This document shows positions 48,926 through 59,183 of a stretch of DNA of 64,000 nucleotides, piece by piece. The notes beneath the pieces were generated by a model that saw only the letters and a list, made by a program, of their open reading frames with translations, was not told the origin of the DNA and ran no database searches. This DNA comes from Microcebus murinus (lineage: Eukaryota; Chordata; Mammalia; Primates; Cheirogaleidae), in assembly GCF_040939455.1 (NCBI RefSeq), contig NC_134112.1, positions 18,006,501 to 18,070,500 of the forward strand, given 5' to 3'. Position 1 is the first letter of the stretch. Every line of letters begins with the position of its first letter. The translations under genes were made by a program, and so were the position numbers.

Positions 48926-49439
48926 ACAAATAAATTAATCATATCCCTGTGCCTTGGAGATTTTATATTTTGTTGGGTCTGATTTATACAACTAGCAGAT
49001 TCTAAATTATTCCCCCTTCAATACTGCATTGATCCTCCCCAGCCTGGAAAAGGCTGCCAGGAATGGGGGGCTCTGGGAGGGCTGGGATGCGGTGAGGGCA
49101 ATAGGGTGAGTTGTATAAGACAAGGTCATGTACTGTCTTCATTTAAAATTTTGATATTTTGCTCATCATGGATTTGTTTGCATTCATTTTGATATTTTTA
49201 CATATTGCATTAAAATATTTGTCTTGAATATTGTGGTTTTTTGGCTCCTGCTTACATTTTATACCTGAGCAGGTACCTCACTCACCTCCCCCCAGCCCAG
49301 CTCTGCTCCCCGGCAGCTTTCTGCACCCTTCCCGCTCCACACACGGCATCTCTTCCTGTCCTGCTTCTGCCTCCTGTCGGGCAGCTGCAGCGCCCTCCTG
49401 GCCACTGGAACCAAGCCTTGGTGCTGGGATGAAGGGAGG
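48926..49439. other. unique non-coding DNA
   Basis: A/T-rich to 49230, then a GC-rich stretch (49240-49430) with overlapping open frames on both strands and no recognised product. Confidence 0.4.
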
Positions 49440-49545
49440 GATGGCAGCAATCCCAGCCATTCATGGGGCGTTTCCTCTGGCCTGGAAAGCACTTTATCAG
49501 CATCATCTCATTCATTCTTCACAATAGCCAGATAGGGTGGGTAGC
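49440..49545 (-). mobile_element. MIR SINE remnant
   Basis: 'ggaaagcactttatcagcat', 'catctcattcattcttcaca', 'atagccagatagggtgggta' fit minus-strand MIR. Confidence 0.6.
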
Positions 49546-49579
49546 AGAGAATCTTGTGCATCTCCCAATGTCAATAATA

Positions 49580-49745
49580 ATCTTTCCCAATTGCAGCTAG
49601 GTATATGGCCATCCAAAATAAAGACCACATCTCCCAGGCTCTCTTGCAGCCAGGTGTAGCCATGGGGTTAAGCTCAGAGTGAAAGGAAATAAATAAGAGC
49701 GCTGTGCAGTTTGCAGGACCTTTCTATGTTTCAGGAAAATCCTGC
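49580..49745 (+). repeat. LTR-like medium-reiterated repeat, first half
   Basis: 'ctctcttgcagccaggtgta', 'gccatggggttaagctcaga', 'gtgaaaggaaataaataaga' begin an old mammalian repeat whose second half is at 50340-50545. The LTR at 49754 separates the two. Confidence 0.5.
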
Positions 49746-49753
49746 GCCGGAGT

Positions 49754-50175
49754 TGAAAAACTGCTCTCTGAACCGAGATGATGCCTAGAGACCAAAGAAA
49801 TGACTCAGACCGATCCAGCTTGGTGAGCGAGGTCAGTTTATTGAGGTGACTTACGCAAGGCTCTTATTCCTAGTTCAAGATAGGAATCCTCCTGGGAACG
49901 CACTCCTGGCCGGCAGTAGGAGCTCTTCAAAGAGCAAGATCCGCACCACCTGCCCGTTTGTGGAGCCTTAGATTTCTTTCTGGCAAGTGACATCCGCTCT
50001 CTCTCTCTCTCTGCATCATTGCAAGTTTACAAGTGATACAGGTTAAGCATGCACAGTATTTCCCATTACGCAGGGACTTTTTAGTATTACTATTAGCTAA
50101 AGGGCACTGTAAGACAATTAAAGTAGCTTAAAACAGTTTTAACCAGTCTTAAGACTTATGACCATCTACACAAAA
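49754..50175 (-). mobile_element. candidate solo LTR of an endogenous retrovirus
   Basis: On the minus strand an AATAAA signal (near 49838) is followed by a U5-like stretch rich in ct/tc dinucleotides that runs to a 'TTTTTCA' end at about 49754. This is the R/U5 layout of gammaretrovirus-like LTRs. No gag, pol or env relic or second LTR is seen, so it is a solo LTR, if the call is right. The U3 boundary (right end) is uncertain and no target duplication could be fixed. It carries no protein. Confidence 0.5.
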
Positions 50176-50339
50176 GGAGCTTTTTAAGAATACCCTTTGT
50201 GCTTTGCATTTCTTTCCACTTCCTTGCTTTGATGTGTATCTCTAAGTTCAGAAGAAATCTGCACAGTTGCCTTTACACATTAAAAGCCAGCAGTGGGAAG
50301 CTTGTATTTTTCCCTCAGTCTATAAATGGGAAGGCCATC
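50176..50339. other. boundary region of the LTR insertion
   Basis: Could be the remainder of U3 or old flank. Not resolved. Confidence 0.3.
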
Positions 50340-50545
50340 CCCTTCTTCTCTCTTTCCTGCTTCCTCTGTGGGGAATACGAGTGTGGGGGCTGGAGCTGGA
50401 GCACCCATGTCGGACCAGGTGATGAAAGGCACAAATTGCAGATGGCGGAGCAACTAGGTGGAAGAAGCCTGAGTCCTTCCTGAGGTGGAATCCCCATACC
50501 AGGCCTGGGCTGCTGTGGTTACAGGAGAGAAATGAACTTCTGTCT
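50340..50545 (+). repeat. LTR-like medium-reiterated repeat, second half
   Basis: 'gtgggggctggagctggagc', 'acccatgtcggaccaggtga', 'agatggcggagcaactaggt', 'ggaagaagcctgagtccttc', 'gagagaaatgaacttctgtc' continue the element broken at 49745. Confidence 0.55.
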
Positions 50546-50599
50546 TGATAAAACCAAGTGTCTTAGCTTTCCTGGCACTTGCAAAGTAACCTAGTCCTA

Positions 50600-50765
50600 A
50601 TTCATTCCGAGAGATATTACAATTATGTCCATTTTACAGATAAGGAAACTGAGACAGAGAAGTTAAGCACATTTCTTAAGATTTTTAGGGACAGATCAGA
50701 ACCTGAAACCAGGAGTTCTGAATCTATTGCTCTACTTCTTGAGCCTATGCTATTACAGCTCCCTG
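50600..50765 (-). mobile_element. MIR SINE
   Basis: 'gtccattttacagataagga', 'aactgagacagagaagttaa', 'aacctgaaaccaggagttct', 'ttcttgagcctatgctatta' match minus-strand MIR. Confidence 0.8.
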
Positions 50766-50837
50766 CTCCAGGAAGATTTCCAAATCTGAGTGAAAGGTTT
50801 GGAGTCCTAGAGTTTGAATGCTTATCTCTTTTCTTTC

Positions 50838-50956
50838 TTTCCTTCCTTCCTTCCTTCCTTCCTTCCTTCCTTCCTTCCTTCCTTCCTTCCTTCCTTCCTT
50901 CCTTCCTTCCTTCCTTCCTTCCTTCCTTCCTTCCTTCCTTCCTTCCTTCCTTCCTT
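50838..50956 (+). repeat. (CCTT)n microsatellite in an Alu tail
   Basis: Nearly perfect tetranucleotide array of about 29 units. On the minus strand it is GGAA, the same motif as at 14263-14520. Confidence 0.97.
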
Positions 50957-51113
50957 TTCTTTCTTCTTTCGTTCGACAGAGTCTTGCTCTGTTGCCCGGG
51001 CTACAGTGCTGTGGCGTCAGCCTGGCTCACAGCAACCTCAAACTCCTGGGCTCAAGCCATCCTCCTGCCTCAGCCTCCCGAGTTGCTGAGGCATGTGCCA
51101 CCATGCCAGGCTA

Positions 51114-51116
<3 letters not shown>

Positions 51117-51166
<50 letters not shown>
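51117..51166. repeat. (TA)25 microsatellite in an Alu linker
   Basis: A perfect alternating TA run sits where other lemur-type Alus carry a short A/T-rich linker. It is probably length-variable between individuals. Confidence 0.97.
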
Positions 51167-51167
<1 letters not shown>

Positions 51168-51337
51168 TTTTTTTAGTTGTCCAGCTAATTTGTTTTTATT
51201 TTTAGTAGAGACGGAGTCTTGCTCTTGCTCAGGCTGGTCTCGAACTCCTGACCTAGAGCAATCCACCCGCCTCAGCCTCTCAGAGTGCTAGGATTACAGG
51301 CATGAGCCACCTCACCCTGCCTTGAATGCTCAGCTCT

Positions 51338-53059
51338 ATGGTTTTCTCCAGCCAAAGGCCTAACTAAACCCTTTTGTGCCTTCAGCAGTTGGATCAGGTG
51401 CCGCTTCCAGAGCATTGTTGGGAGAATAGAAATCCCTTGGAAATGTCCTCTCAGTCACTGCCCATATGGACTTTGTCCTGTCCTGAGACCACCGTAGGGC
51501 ACCAGCACTGTTGATTTGTTCCTTGAGGACTTCCCATCATTGCCGCCCAGGACAAACGTTACTCTGCTCGTCCTGCAGTGCGTGGTGGGAGTGGGAGGCG
51601 GGGAGAGTTCTGCGCCTCTGCAAACAGTGCAGTCAGAAATCCCACTGCCTTACGACGGTCTCCTGGAAACCCAGTCCCAGCCTTGGAGCACCACGTAGCC
51701 CTGTGGCATTTGACATTGGGTGTCTCTTGTTGAAGCAACTCAGCGCGTTGCCATGCGTTTATGCCCTCAGGTCAGGTCGGTGCTAAAGGAAGTTCATCGC
51801 CTCTGCTTCTTGGGTAACTGATGGCTAATGTATCAGCCGAACGCATGTCAGGCTTATAAGCAGTCCCCGGATCTACGGGCAAGGAAGCTTTTCACCATCC
51901 CTGCCTCCCCCAGGAGTGACCAATGTCTCTGCGTTAATGCATCTGATGGCACCGAGCCTTCGTGGCCTCAGGGAGGACAGTCGCCAAGCAGAGATTGAAA
52001 TCACATTTTTATTTACATTATTACTTTTCCACAGCTTGGTTTCTCCCAGGCTTTTGATCTATTGGGCCATGCTATGTAGTCTGGACTGAATCCTTGAATT
52101 ATTTTACTTTTTCTTCCAGGACTCTCAAAGAACTTGACAAACTTGTTCTAATTAATCAACATAGAGTGTCCATACGTCAGGTCTAAAAATGAAACTTTAA
52201 TGCACACAGCGTGGGGGACAATCTGTTCATTTTCAAGTGTAGACTTTGTGATTCTTTTGTGAAGAATAATCAATGTTATTTTAGGAAGACCCTGAGTTTA
52301 TCCAGCTCCTGTTAGAATTGGATAAGTGTTGATCCCTGCAATAGAATGGAAGTGTGAAATCGAGCCCTCTTGTAAAGTAAACTCATATTATCACCTATAC
52401 ATGTCCAGTCATGGCATTAATAAAATCAGTTTGTCTCGGATGAAACACATGGTTTGCCCTTATAATAATAGATGTGAAAATGGGATTATAGATAATTGCT
52501 CTTTTTTACTGTGAATATTAGAATGCATTTACTGCTGAACTCATTCAGCAGCTGCTGAGGAGTAAATTGTAAGTGCTAACTAAATTGTTAGTGTTCTCAA
52601 AGCACAAGCCCCCATTTCAGTTTTACAGCATTCCTTCTCCCCACACTGATGAAATATATGGAGACAGGAGAAACCAAAGTAGAACCAGAGGGATTTGTTA
52701 GGACAGACGTTCTGATTCATTCATTCTGATTCTCACTATTGTCAGACAGTAAGTGAATAAAAGTCCACTGAATTTTTCTTTTGGTCAATAAAATGTGCTG
52801 AATTTTCTCAGCACAATGGCTTGGTTTTGGAAGAACAGCCCTAAATGTACGGGTCCTGCCTTCTATGCATTTCAGGGATGAGGGACAAGAGAAGGACAAA
52901 GAGTGAGGCCAAGTTGCATCCATTGGAATTAAGGAAGGGCCCAAGAAAGGCAAGAATAAAAGTAGGCATTGCCCCTTTCTGGGATGTTGGGTGTTGTATA
53001 GAATTGCCCAGAATTCCCTTCTCTGTGTGGTTCTGAGGTAGGGTGGACTACTGAGACAT
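51338..53059. other. unique non-coding DNA
   Basis: About 1.7 kb with no named repeat. The stretch 52010-52560 is A/T-rich with many TTA/TAAT words and could hold regulatory DNA. No supported exon. Confidence 0.45.
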
Positions 53060-53493
53060 TCGTGGCAGTGACACAGAAGCCATTATGCTCCCAAGGCGGC
53101 TCATGCACCTTGTAGATGACCGTGACCTGCTGGCTCACCGTGTTAGATGAGGACAGCAGCAAGACTACAGTGTCCCCAGTGTCTGCTGAATCTCCCCTCT
53201 CAGCTTCTCTGAGCCCTGGGCCAGGGCATGTGCAGTTCTGAGGCAAAGGGTACTGTCTTCTTCTGCGGCACACCCATATCATCAAGGTTGGATGTGCCAA
53301 GCAGCAGACATGGGTCTCCATTTCTCCTGTGGGTTCCAGTTTGTCTTCTCTCTCTTCCACTTCACGATCAGCTCGCCTTTCCTACTGCTGGCCCTGCTGC
53401 TCAGTGCTGACTTTAGGTGCATTCCAGTGGCAGAGGCACAAGCCACCTGTGGGCTTCTTCACCAGCCCCCACAACTGGGTAGGATCTAATCTT
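53060..53493. other. unassigned DNA with a 143-codon minus frame
   Basis: An open frame at 52929-53360 (minus) has no domain I recognise and overlaps other frames. The region may be an old repeat I cannot name. Confidence 0.35.
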
Positions 53494-53673
53494 ATGCTGT
53501 CCTGTACAGCAGCCACTAGGCATGTGTGGCTATTAAAATTGAAATGAAATAAAATGAAAAATTCAGTTCCTCAGTTGTACTAGCCACATTTCACATGTGT
53601 GTTTAGTGCCTGTGTTTCTGGACAGTGCATATGTAGAAATTTCCACCATCACAGAAAACTCTATTGAACGGTA
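53494..53673 (-). mobile_element. hAT-Charlie-type MITE (MER-class)
   Basis: Begins 'atgctgtcctgtacagcagc' and contains 'cactaggcatgtgtggctat', 'aaattcagttcctcagttgt', 'tagccacatttcacatgtgt', ending 'ctctattgaacggtact'. This order resembles a mammal-wide hAT-derived repeat recognised by 'ctgtccaatag' ends and 'agccacatgtggct' arms. Old and diverged. The exact MER name is uncertain. Confidence 0.65.
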
Positions 53674-53989
53674 CTTGTGTAATTCCTTTAAAAATTCCTT
53701 ATTTTATATCACTGATAGGAATTCTGCTTCCCTAATCAAACCCTAACAGATACACTAGCATTTGCTAAAAACTGCTCTAGGCCAGAGATCCTCATTTTTC
53801 TGTTCTAATAGCATCTACAACTGATAATGCAAAATATATGGGAGCACATTTCAATGGTCCTACTCAGGTTTTGACAAAATTCCTTCAAAAGTTTTTTGAC
53901 GGAGAAAAGAAACTAGGTGAAATAGACATAACATTAGTTAACCCTCTCCCCTCTCCACTTTTTTTTTTTTTACCACTTTAGAAAATATA
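53674..53989. other. unique non-coding DNA
   Basis: A/T-rich with a T-run at 53960-53971. No recognised element. Confidence 0.4.
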
Positions 53990-55480
53990 CCAAAATGTGA
54001 ATGAGAATTATATTTTATTGATTTGGGATCTTTCTTCTTTTTTATTGTAGGCATTTACAGCTATGAATTCCCTTTAAGCACCACTTTTATTGTATCCCAT
54101 AAATTTTGGTATATTGTATTTTCGTTTTGACTCTATCTCAGGGTATTTTCTAATTTCCCTTGTCATTTTTTATTTGACTCATTTGTTCCTTAGGAGTATG
54201 TTTTTTAATGTTTCACATATTTGTAAATTTCCTAAATCTCCTCTGTTATTAATTTGTAATTTCATTTTATTGTGGCCAGAGAATGTATTTGGTATTATTT
54301 AATCATTTAAAATTTATCAAGACTTGTTTTATGGCTTAATATATGGTCTATCATGAAGAATGTCCCATGTATACTTCAGAAGAATGTGTATTATGTTGTT
54401 GGGCAGAGTGTCCTATAGTGGATATTATGTCTGTTTTGTTCATAATGTTGTTCAGATCTTTTGTTGGCCTGTTGATCTTCCTTGTTCTATCCATTATTGA
54501 CAGTGAAGTACTGAAGTCCCCAATGATTATTGTTGAATTGTCTATTTCTCATTCAATTCTCACAGCTTTTACTCTGTATACTTTTAGGCTCTGTTGTTAC
54601 GTATATATAATATGTTTACAATTGTAATATCTTCTTGAGGAATTCTCTTATCATTATGAAATGTTATTCTTTGTCTCTAGTAACAATTTTTGTATTAAAA
54701 TCTATTTTGTCCAGTGTAGTGTAGATATTCCAACTCTTTTTTGGTTAGGTTTGGATGGCATAGTTTTTTTTTTTTTTATCCTTTTACTTTCAAATTATTT
54801 GAGTCTTTGAATCTAAAGTATGTTTCTTGTTGATAGCATAAAGTTGCATTATGGATTTTTAAGTCCATAACGGGTTTTTTAAAAAAAATCCATTCTGCCA
54901 ATATTTGCCTTTTAATTATAGTGTTTCATCCATTTACATTTAATGTAATTTCTGATAAGGCAGGATTTAAATCTGCTGTTTTGTTTTCTATATGTCATAT
55001 CATTTTTGGCACACTATTCTTTCATTATTGCTGTCTTTTGTCTTAAATAGATATCTTCTAGTGTACCATTTTAATAGCAAATATATTATTGTTTAGTTAT
55101 CTTCTTAGTGGTTGTTATGGGGATCAAAATTAAATTCTTATAACAATTAAGTTCAGATTAATGTCAACTTGATTTCAGTAGTATATAAAACTTTACTATT
55201 ATATAGTTCCATTGTCTCCTATCACATTTTTGTTATAATTGTCATACAAATTACATCTTTATCTATCATACACTACCAATCAGATTTAAAGTTTTTGCTT
55301 TATGTAGTTGTTTTTTAAATCAGATAGAAAAAAAAGAGTTATAAACAAAAATGCATTTATATTGTGTTTTATATATACCAATGTTGTTAATTTACTGGTG
55401 TTCTTTATTTCTTCATGTGGAGTTACTTTCTAGTGTTTTTTCATTTTAGTCTAAAAGATTGCCTTTAATATTTCTTGTTG
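53990..55480 (-). mobile_element. L1M ORF2 endonuclease region, antisense
   Basis: 'ttattgtaggcatttacagc', 'tgtatcccataaattttggt' and 'tttattgtggccagagaatg' are antisense of the L1 ORF2 N-terminal part, next to ORF1 in the correct order. On the minus strand the 'WD..K..L+G+..AINAY' type codons can be traced near 54050-54110. Stops throughout. The reverse transcriptase part is missing to the left. Confidence 0.75.
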
Positions 55481-56460
55481 AGCAGATTTTATATTGGCCA
55501 ATTCTCTCACTTTTGTTTATCTGGGAATGTTTTAGTTTCTCCTTTAGTTTAGAAGGATAGTTTTGCTGAATATAGAATTATTGGTTGATAGTTGTTTTAT
55601 TTCAGCACTTTGAATATATTGCTCCACTGACTTTTGATTTCTTTGATTTCTGATGAAAAAATCAGCTGTTAATCTCATTGAGGCTCCCTTGTACATAAGA
55701 AGTAACTTCTCTCTTATTTCTTTTAAGATTCTCTCTTTTATTGGGGGAGAGGGTACTTTCAATAATTTGATTATGATTTTTAGGTGTGGATCTTTGAGTT
55801 TATTGTATGTTGATTTCACCGAGATTCTTGGATATATAGACTAATGTTTTAAAAATCAAATTTTGAAAGGTTTTAGCTATTATTTCTTCAAATATTTTTT
55901 ATCCCCCTCCTTGTTCTATTCTCCTTTTGGGGCTCCTTTTATGCATATGTTGATTCACTTGATGGTATCCCACAGGTCTCTGAGGCTATATTTCTTTTTC
56001 TTTTTTCTCACTCTTCCTCAGACTGGATAATCCCAATGAAGCTACCTCCAAATCCACTGATTCTTTCTTCTGCTTGCTCAGGTCTATTTTTATGACCCTT
56101 TAGTGAAAATTTCAATTAAAGTATTATACTTTTAAACTCCAGAATTTCTATCTGATCCTTTTTTTAAACAAATTATTTCTCTTTATTGGTTATTCTCCAT
56201 TGGTGAGACATTGTTTGCATGTATTTTCTATACTTTTTGAGACATATTTTCCTTTAGTTCTTTGAATATATTTAAAATAGCTGCTTAAACATTTTTGTTT
56301 AGTAAGTCCAACATGTTAGCTTCCTTAGAAGCAGTTCTTGGAAGCAGTTTCTATTAATTGCTTTCCCCCCTTTTGTGTTGGCCATGCTCTCTTTTTTCTT
56401 TGCATGTTTCCTAATTTTGTTGTTGTTGAATACTAAACATTTAAAATAATATAAAGTGGC
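55481..56460 (-). pseudogene. L1M ORF1 relic, antisense
   Basis: The minus strand holds an ORF1 relic. 55544-55819 still reads 'HLKIIIKLLKV', 'ERILKEIREKLLLMYKGAS', 'MRLTADFF' and ends '..FSKTILLN', matching the C-terminal domain of the L1 RNA-binding protein. Toward 56450 come the RRM-type and coiled-coil parts ('ctccttttggggctcctttt', 'tgattctttcttctgcttgc' in antisense). Broken by many stops. L1 ORF1p coats its own RNA in the cytoplasm. Confidence 0.85.
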
Positions 56461-57825
56461 TACTCTGGAAATAAGATTCTCCTTGATGCCAGGATGTATT
56501 GTTGTCATTGTTTTTTGTTGTTATATTTTGTTTAGTAACTTTCTGAACTGATTTGGTGAAGTCTGTATTCTTCATCACATGTGGCTACAAAAGTCTCTTC
56601 ACAGTCAGCTTAGTGATCAGCTAATTATTGGACAAATATTTCTTTAATCACTTGGAACCAATATGTCTCTCAATCTTTGCCAACAGGCTCTATATGCATG
56701 TTGGGGAACACCTTCAACTCTCAGCCCAAGTGGTTGAATTCTACTGTAGCCTTCACTTCCTGCTTGTGCAGAGCCTCAAGTTCAGCTAAAGGTGAGAACT
56801 TAGGGCTCTCTCAGGTCTTTCCTGACCATGTGCACAGCCCTGGATACACAGCCTTACATTTGCATGTGGCCTTCTAGATTCCCTTAAATATGTTGGAGTT
56901 TTTCAAATCCCTTATGATCATCTCATTTCCCAGATTTTCCTTTAAAGTTTTTGTCTTGTCTATTGTTTTCTCCTACTATTATTCCATGCCTTAGACAGCC
57001 ATAAAGTTAAACAATTGCCTGTAATTGCTTTTAACAAATGCCCTATAGGGAAAAGGTTTTTGGTCTGTGGGAAAGGGGGATCAAGGGGATTTTTGCACTG
57101 GGTGAGCTCCAAGTCAGGTTAAATAAAGACAACCTTACAAGGGGGAGGTCTTCTAGGGAACCACTAGGTGGATCAAATTATGATAACTCTTCAAGAATGA
57201 TGCTTTGAGAAATCTCTAGCCTCCATCTGGTGACTGCCAGGCTGTTAACTTTTACCATGATTGTGGATTGTTTTTCAAAGCTACTGCAGAGCAAAAAGAC
57301 ATGGGAATAGGACAAGATAAAATGCCACGAAGCTTGCTATTCTTATCAAGATTCAGTCATATTTCTTGACTATGTCACGTGCAGTCATGTTTCTTGAATT
57401 ACTGTCCTGGTTGCTGCAAGCATTTGTTTAATTTCTACACTTCCGAAGAGTTGGTTCTGATAATTTTTACCAGTGTTTTCATTGCTTTCACAGAGGAGAA
57501 AATTTTTGATGCATCTTACTCTGTAATTTTCACTGACATCAGTCTGGGAAAAAATTTTTCCCTTTTCTCCCCTCTGTGGTGACTTCCAGGCTGCTGGTCT
57601 TCTCCATGATTATGGACTGTTGGTTTTCAGGGTTACTGTAGAGCTAGGGAGAGGCAGATGGCAGTAAGGCAAGTTAAAACATTACAAAGCTCATTGTTCT
57701 TATTGAGATGCAGGCTTTTTTTTTTTTTTAAATAAAAACTCCCTGGATTGCTGTAAGACTTTGATGGAGGAAAGAATTTTTGGAGGTCTTAACTCCACCA
57801 TTTTTGCAACCATCACCCAAGGATG
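56461..57825 (-). mobile_element. L1M 5' UTR with two tandem monomer-like units, antisense
   Basis: Upstream of ORF1 on the minus strand. Units at about 57205-57548 and 57565-57823 align to each other: 'tggtgactgccaggctg' with 'tggtgacttccaggctg', 'accatgattgtggattg' with 'tccatgattatggactg', 'gaggagaaaatttttgatg' with 'gaggaaagaatttttggag'. The outer unit is shorter by internal deletion. Such repeated 5' units are known from some L1 families, where they carry promoter activity. Confidence 0.7.
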
Positions 57826-59183
57826 ACATTTTATATAGATAATCACAAATCATACTTCTCCAAAAGACAAGAAAAGAATAAGATAAGATGAAAAGAAAAT
57901 CACTCAATTATCCATTTAGATACTCCAACCTTAATAACCTTAGTGAAATAAGGGCTATTTCATGGACAGCAGTGGACTCTTAGGAATGCTAATCCAGACA
58001 TTTTCTTAATTACTTGAATTTCATGAGGGCTACCCACCCAGGATCGATGGAAATGGCTTTTGATAAAATGTTAAAGACACTGAGGCAAGCGAAGAGGGTC
58101 AGTCCTCTCTTTGGACAGAGGTGAGCACCTCATATAAGCTCTTTCATCAGGCCCTCTCCAGAGTTTAGTCTTCCTATTAGGTGCATACTTCCCTAGGACC
58201 AGTCAAAGCACTGGGGAAGGGAGATGTAGAGGGGTGCTGTCCTTTTTTCCTTCAGTCTTTCTTCTGCTCTGTGTTATCTCCTTCTCATTCTGTCACCCAA
58301 GGACCTAATACCTCACTCCATCCTCAACTGAACAAACCTAGTCTCCAGAAAGGTGCTTCAGAAAGCCCCCTATACCCCACATGTCAGCCTCAGAAAACAA
58401 ACCCCACCTTGTCCTGTTACAATGGAGTTAACTTTGACAAACCTCAGCAGGTCCTGAGTACTCTACTAAATGTCCCTTGCCTTACCTAAATGATTTCTTT
58501 GGACAAAAAGTAGTTATCAGACATGGCTGAGAGGAGTCTCTTTTTATGGTGAGAAAACTTACTTATTTCTTCTGATTTAGTTCAATTGGAACTTATAAAC
58601 AATTCACCACCTCCATGCTAGGCACACTCATAGACTAAGTCAATATTTCTGAGGACTTTTGAAAGCATCTCATACTTGCTCCTTGAGTAACAGATGCAAC
58701 TGGGGCAGATTAAATGCAGTAATTCCTGTGGACCAAAATGGAATTCCTTGGATGCCCTATGACTACAAATTTTCTTGCTTTATCTCTGTATTTTAAAGGA
58801 AATAGTAAATGTCTATTTGAGTGGCACCTGTAGATTTTCTTCTTAAAGCACAAGACACAGATACACTTTGAGCGCTGGCTTTTCCATTTTACTCCTAAAC
58901 ACATGAACATTGAAGATTTTTTAAAGATAGTCAACAGAGGACAATAGTTTGGTGTGCTGATGTATGTTATTAGAATCTGCATCATGTACAAATGAACTTT
59001 ATGGTTTTATTCCATTCTTACCAAGTTTGGAGGGAAAAACACATCATTTTTATTGCTGATAGTCATTTTTAAGAAGAAAAATTGTACTTTAACAAAAACA
59101 GGATTTAAAAATGAAAACAAACAAGAGCCTAACAAAAGCAAACAATAATTGCTCCCTTCTCTCTTCCACTAGCAGAGGCCTTG
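57826..59183. other. unique non-coding DNA
   Basis: About 1.36 kb with no recognised repeat or gene. A 102-codon plus frame (58181-58489) shows no domain. Confidence 0.45.

Larger units (their letters stand above)
50830..51321 (-). mobile_element. Alu SINE, antisense, with expanded TTCC and TA tracts
   Basis: Antisense dimeric Alu. Its A-tail has become a pure (CCTT)n array (50838-50956) and its middle linker a (TA)25 run (51117-51166). Target duplications of 16 bp with two differences lie at 50814-50829 (ttgaatgcttatctct) and 51322-51337 (ttgaatgctcagctct). A 208-codon frame across it is an artefact of the repeats. Confidence 0.93.

Noticed and set aside
50579..51205. 208-codon open frame rich in Phe-Leu-Pro-Ser and Tyr-Ile
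   Set aside because: It is the translation of the TTCC and TA microsatellites plus an antisense Alu.
52929..53360. 143-codon minus-strand frame with a Cys-rich stretch
   Set aside because: No zinc-finger spacing or known domain, and overlapping plus-strand frames of similar length argue for chance.
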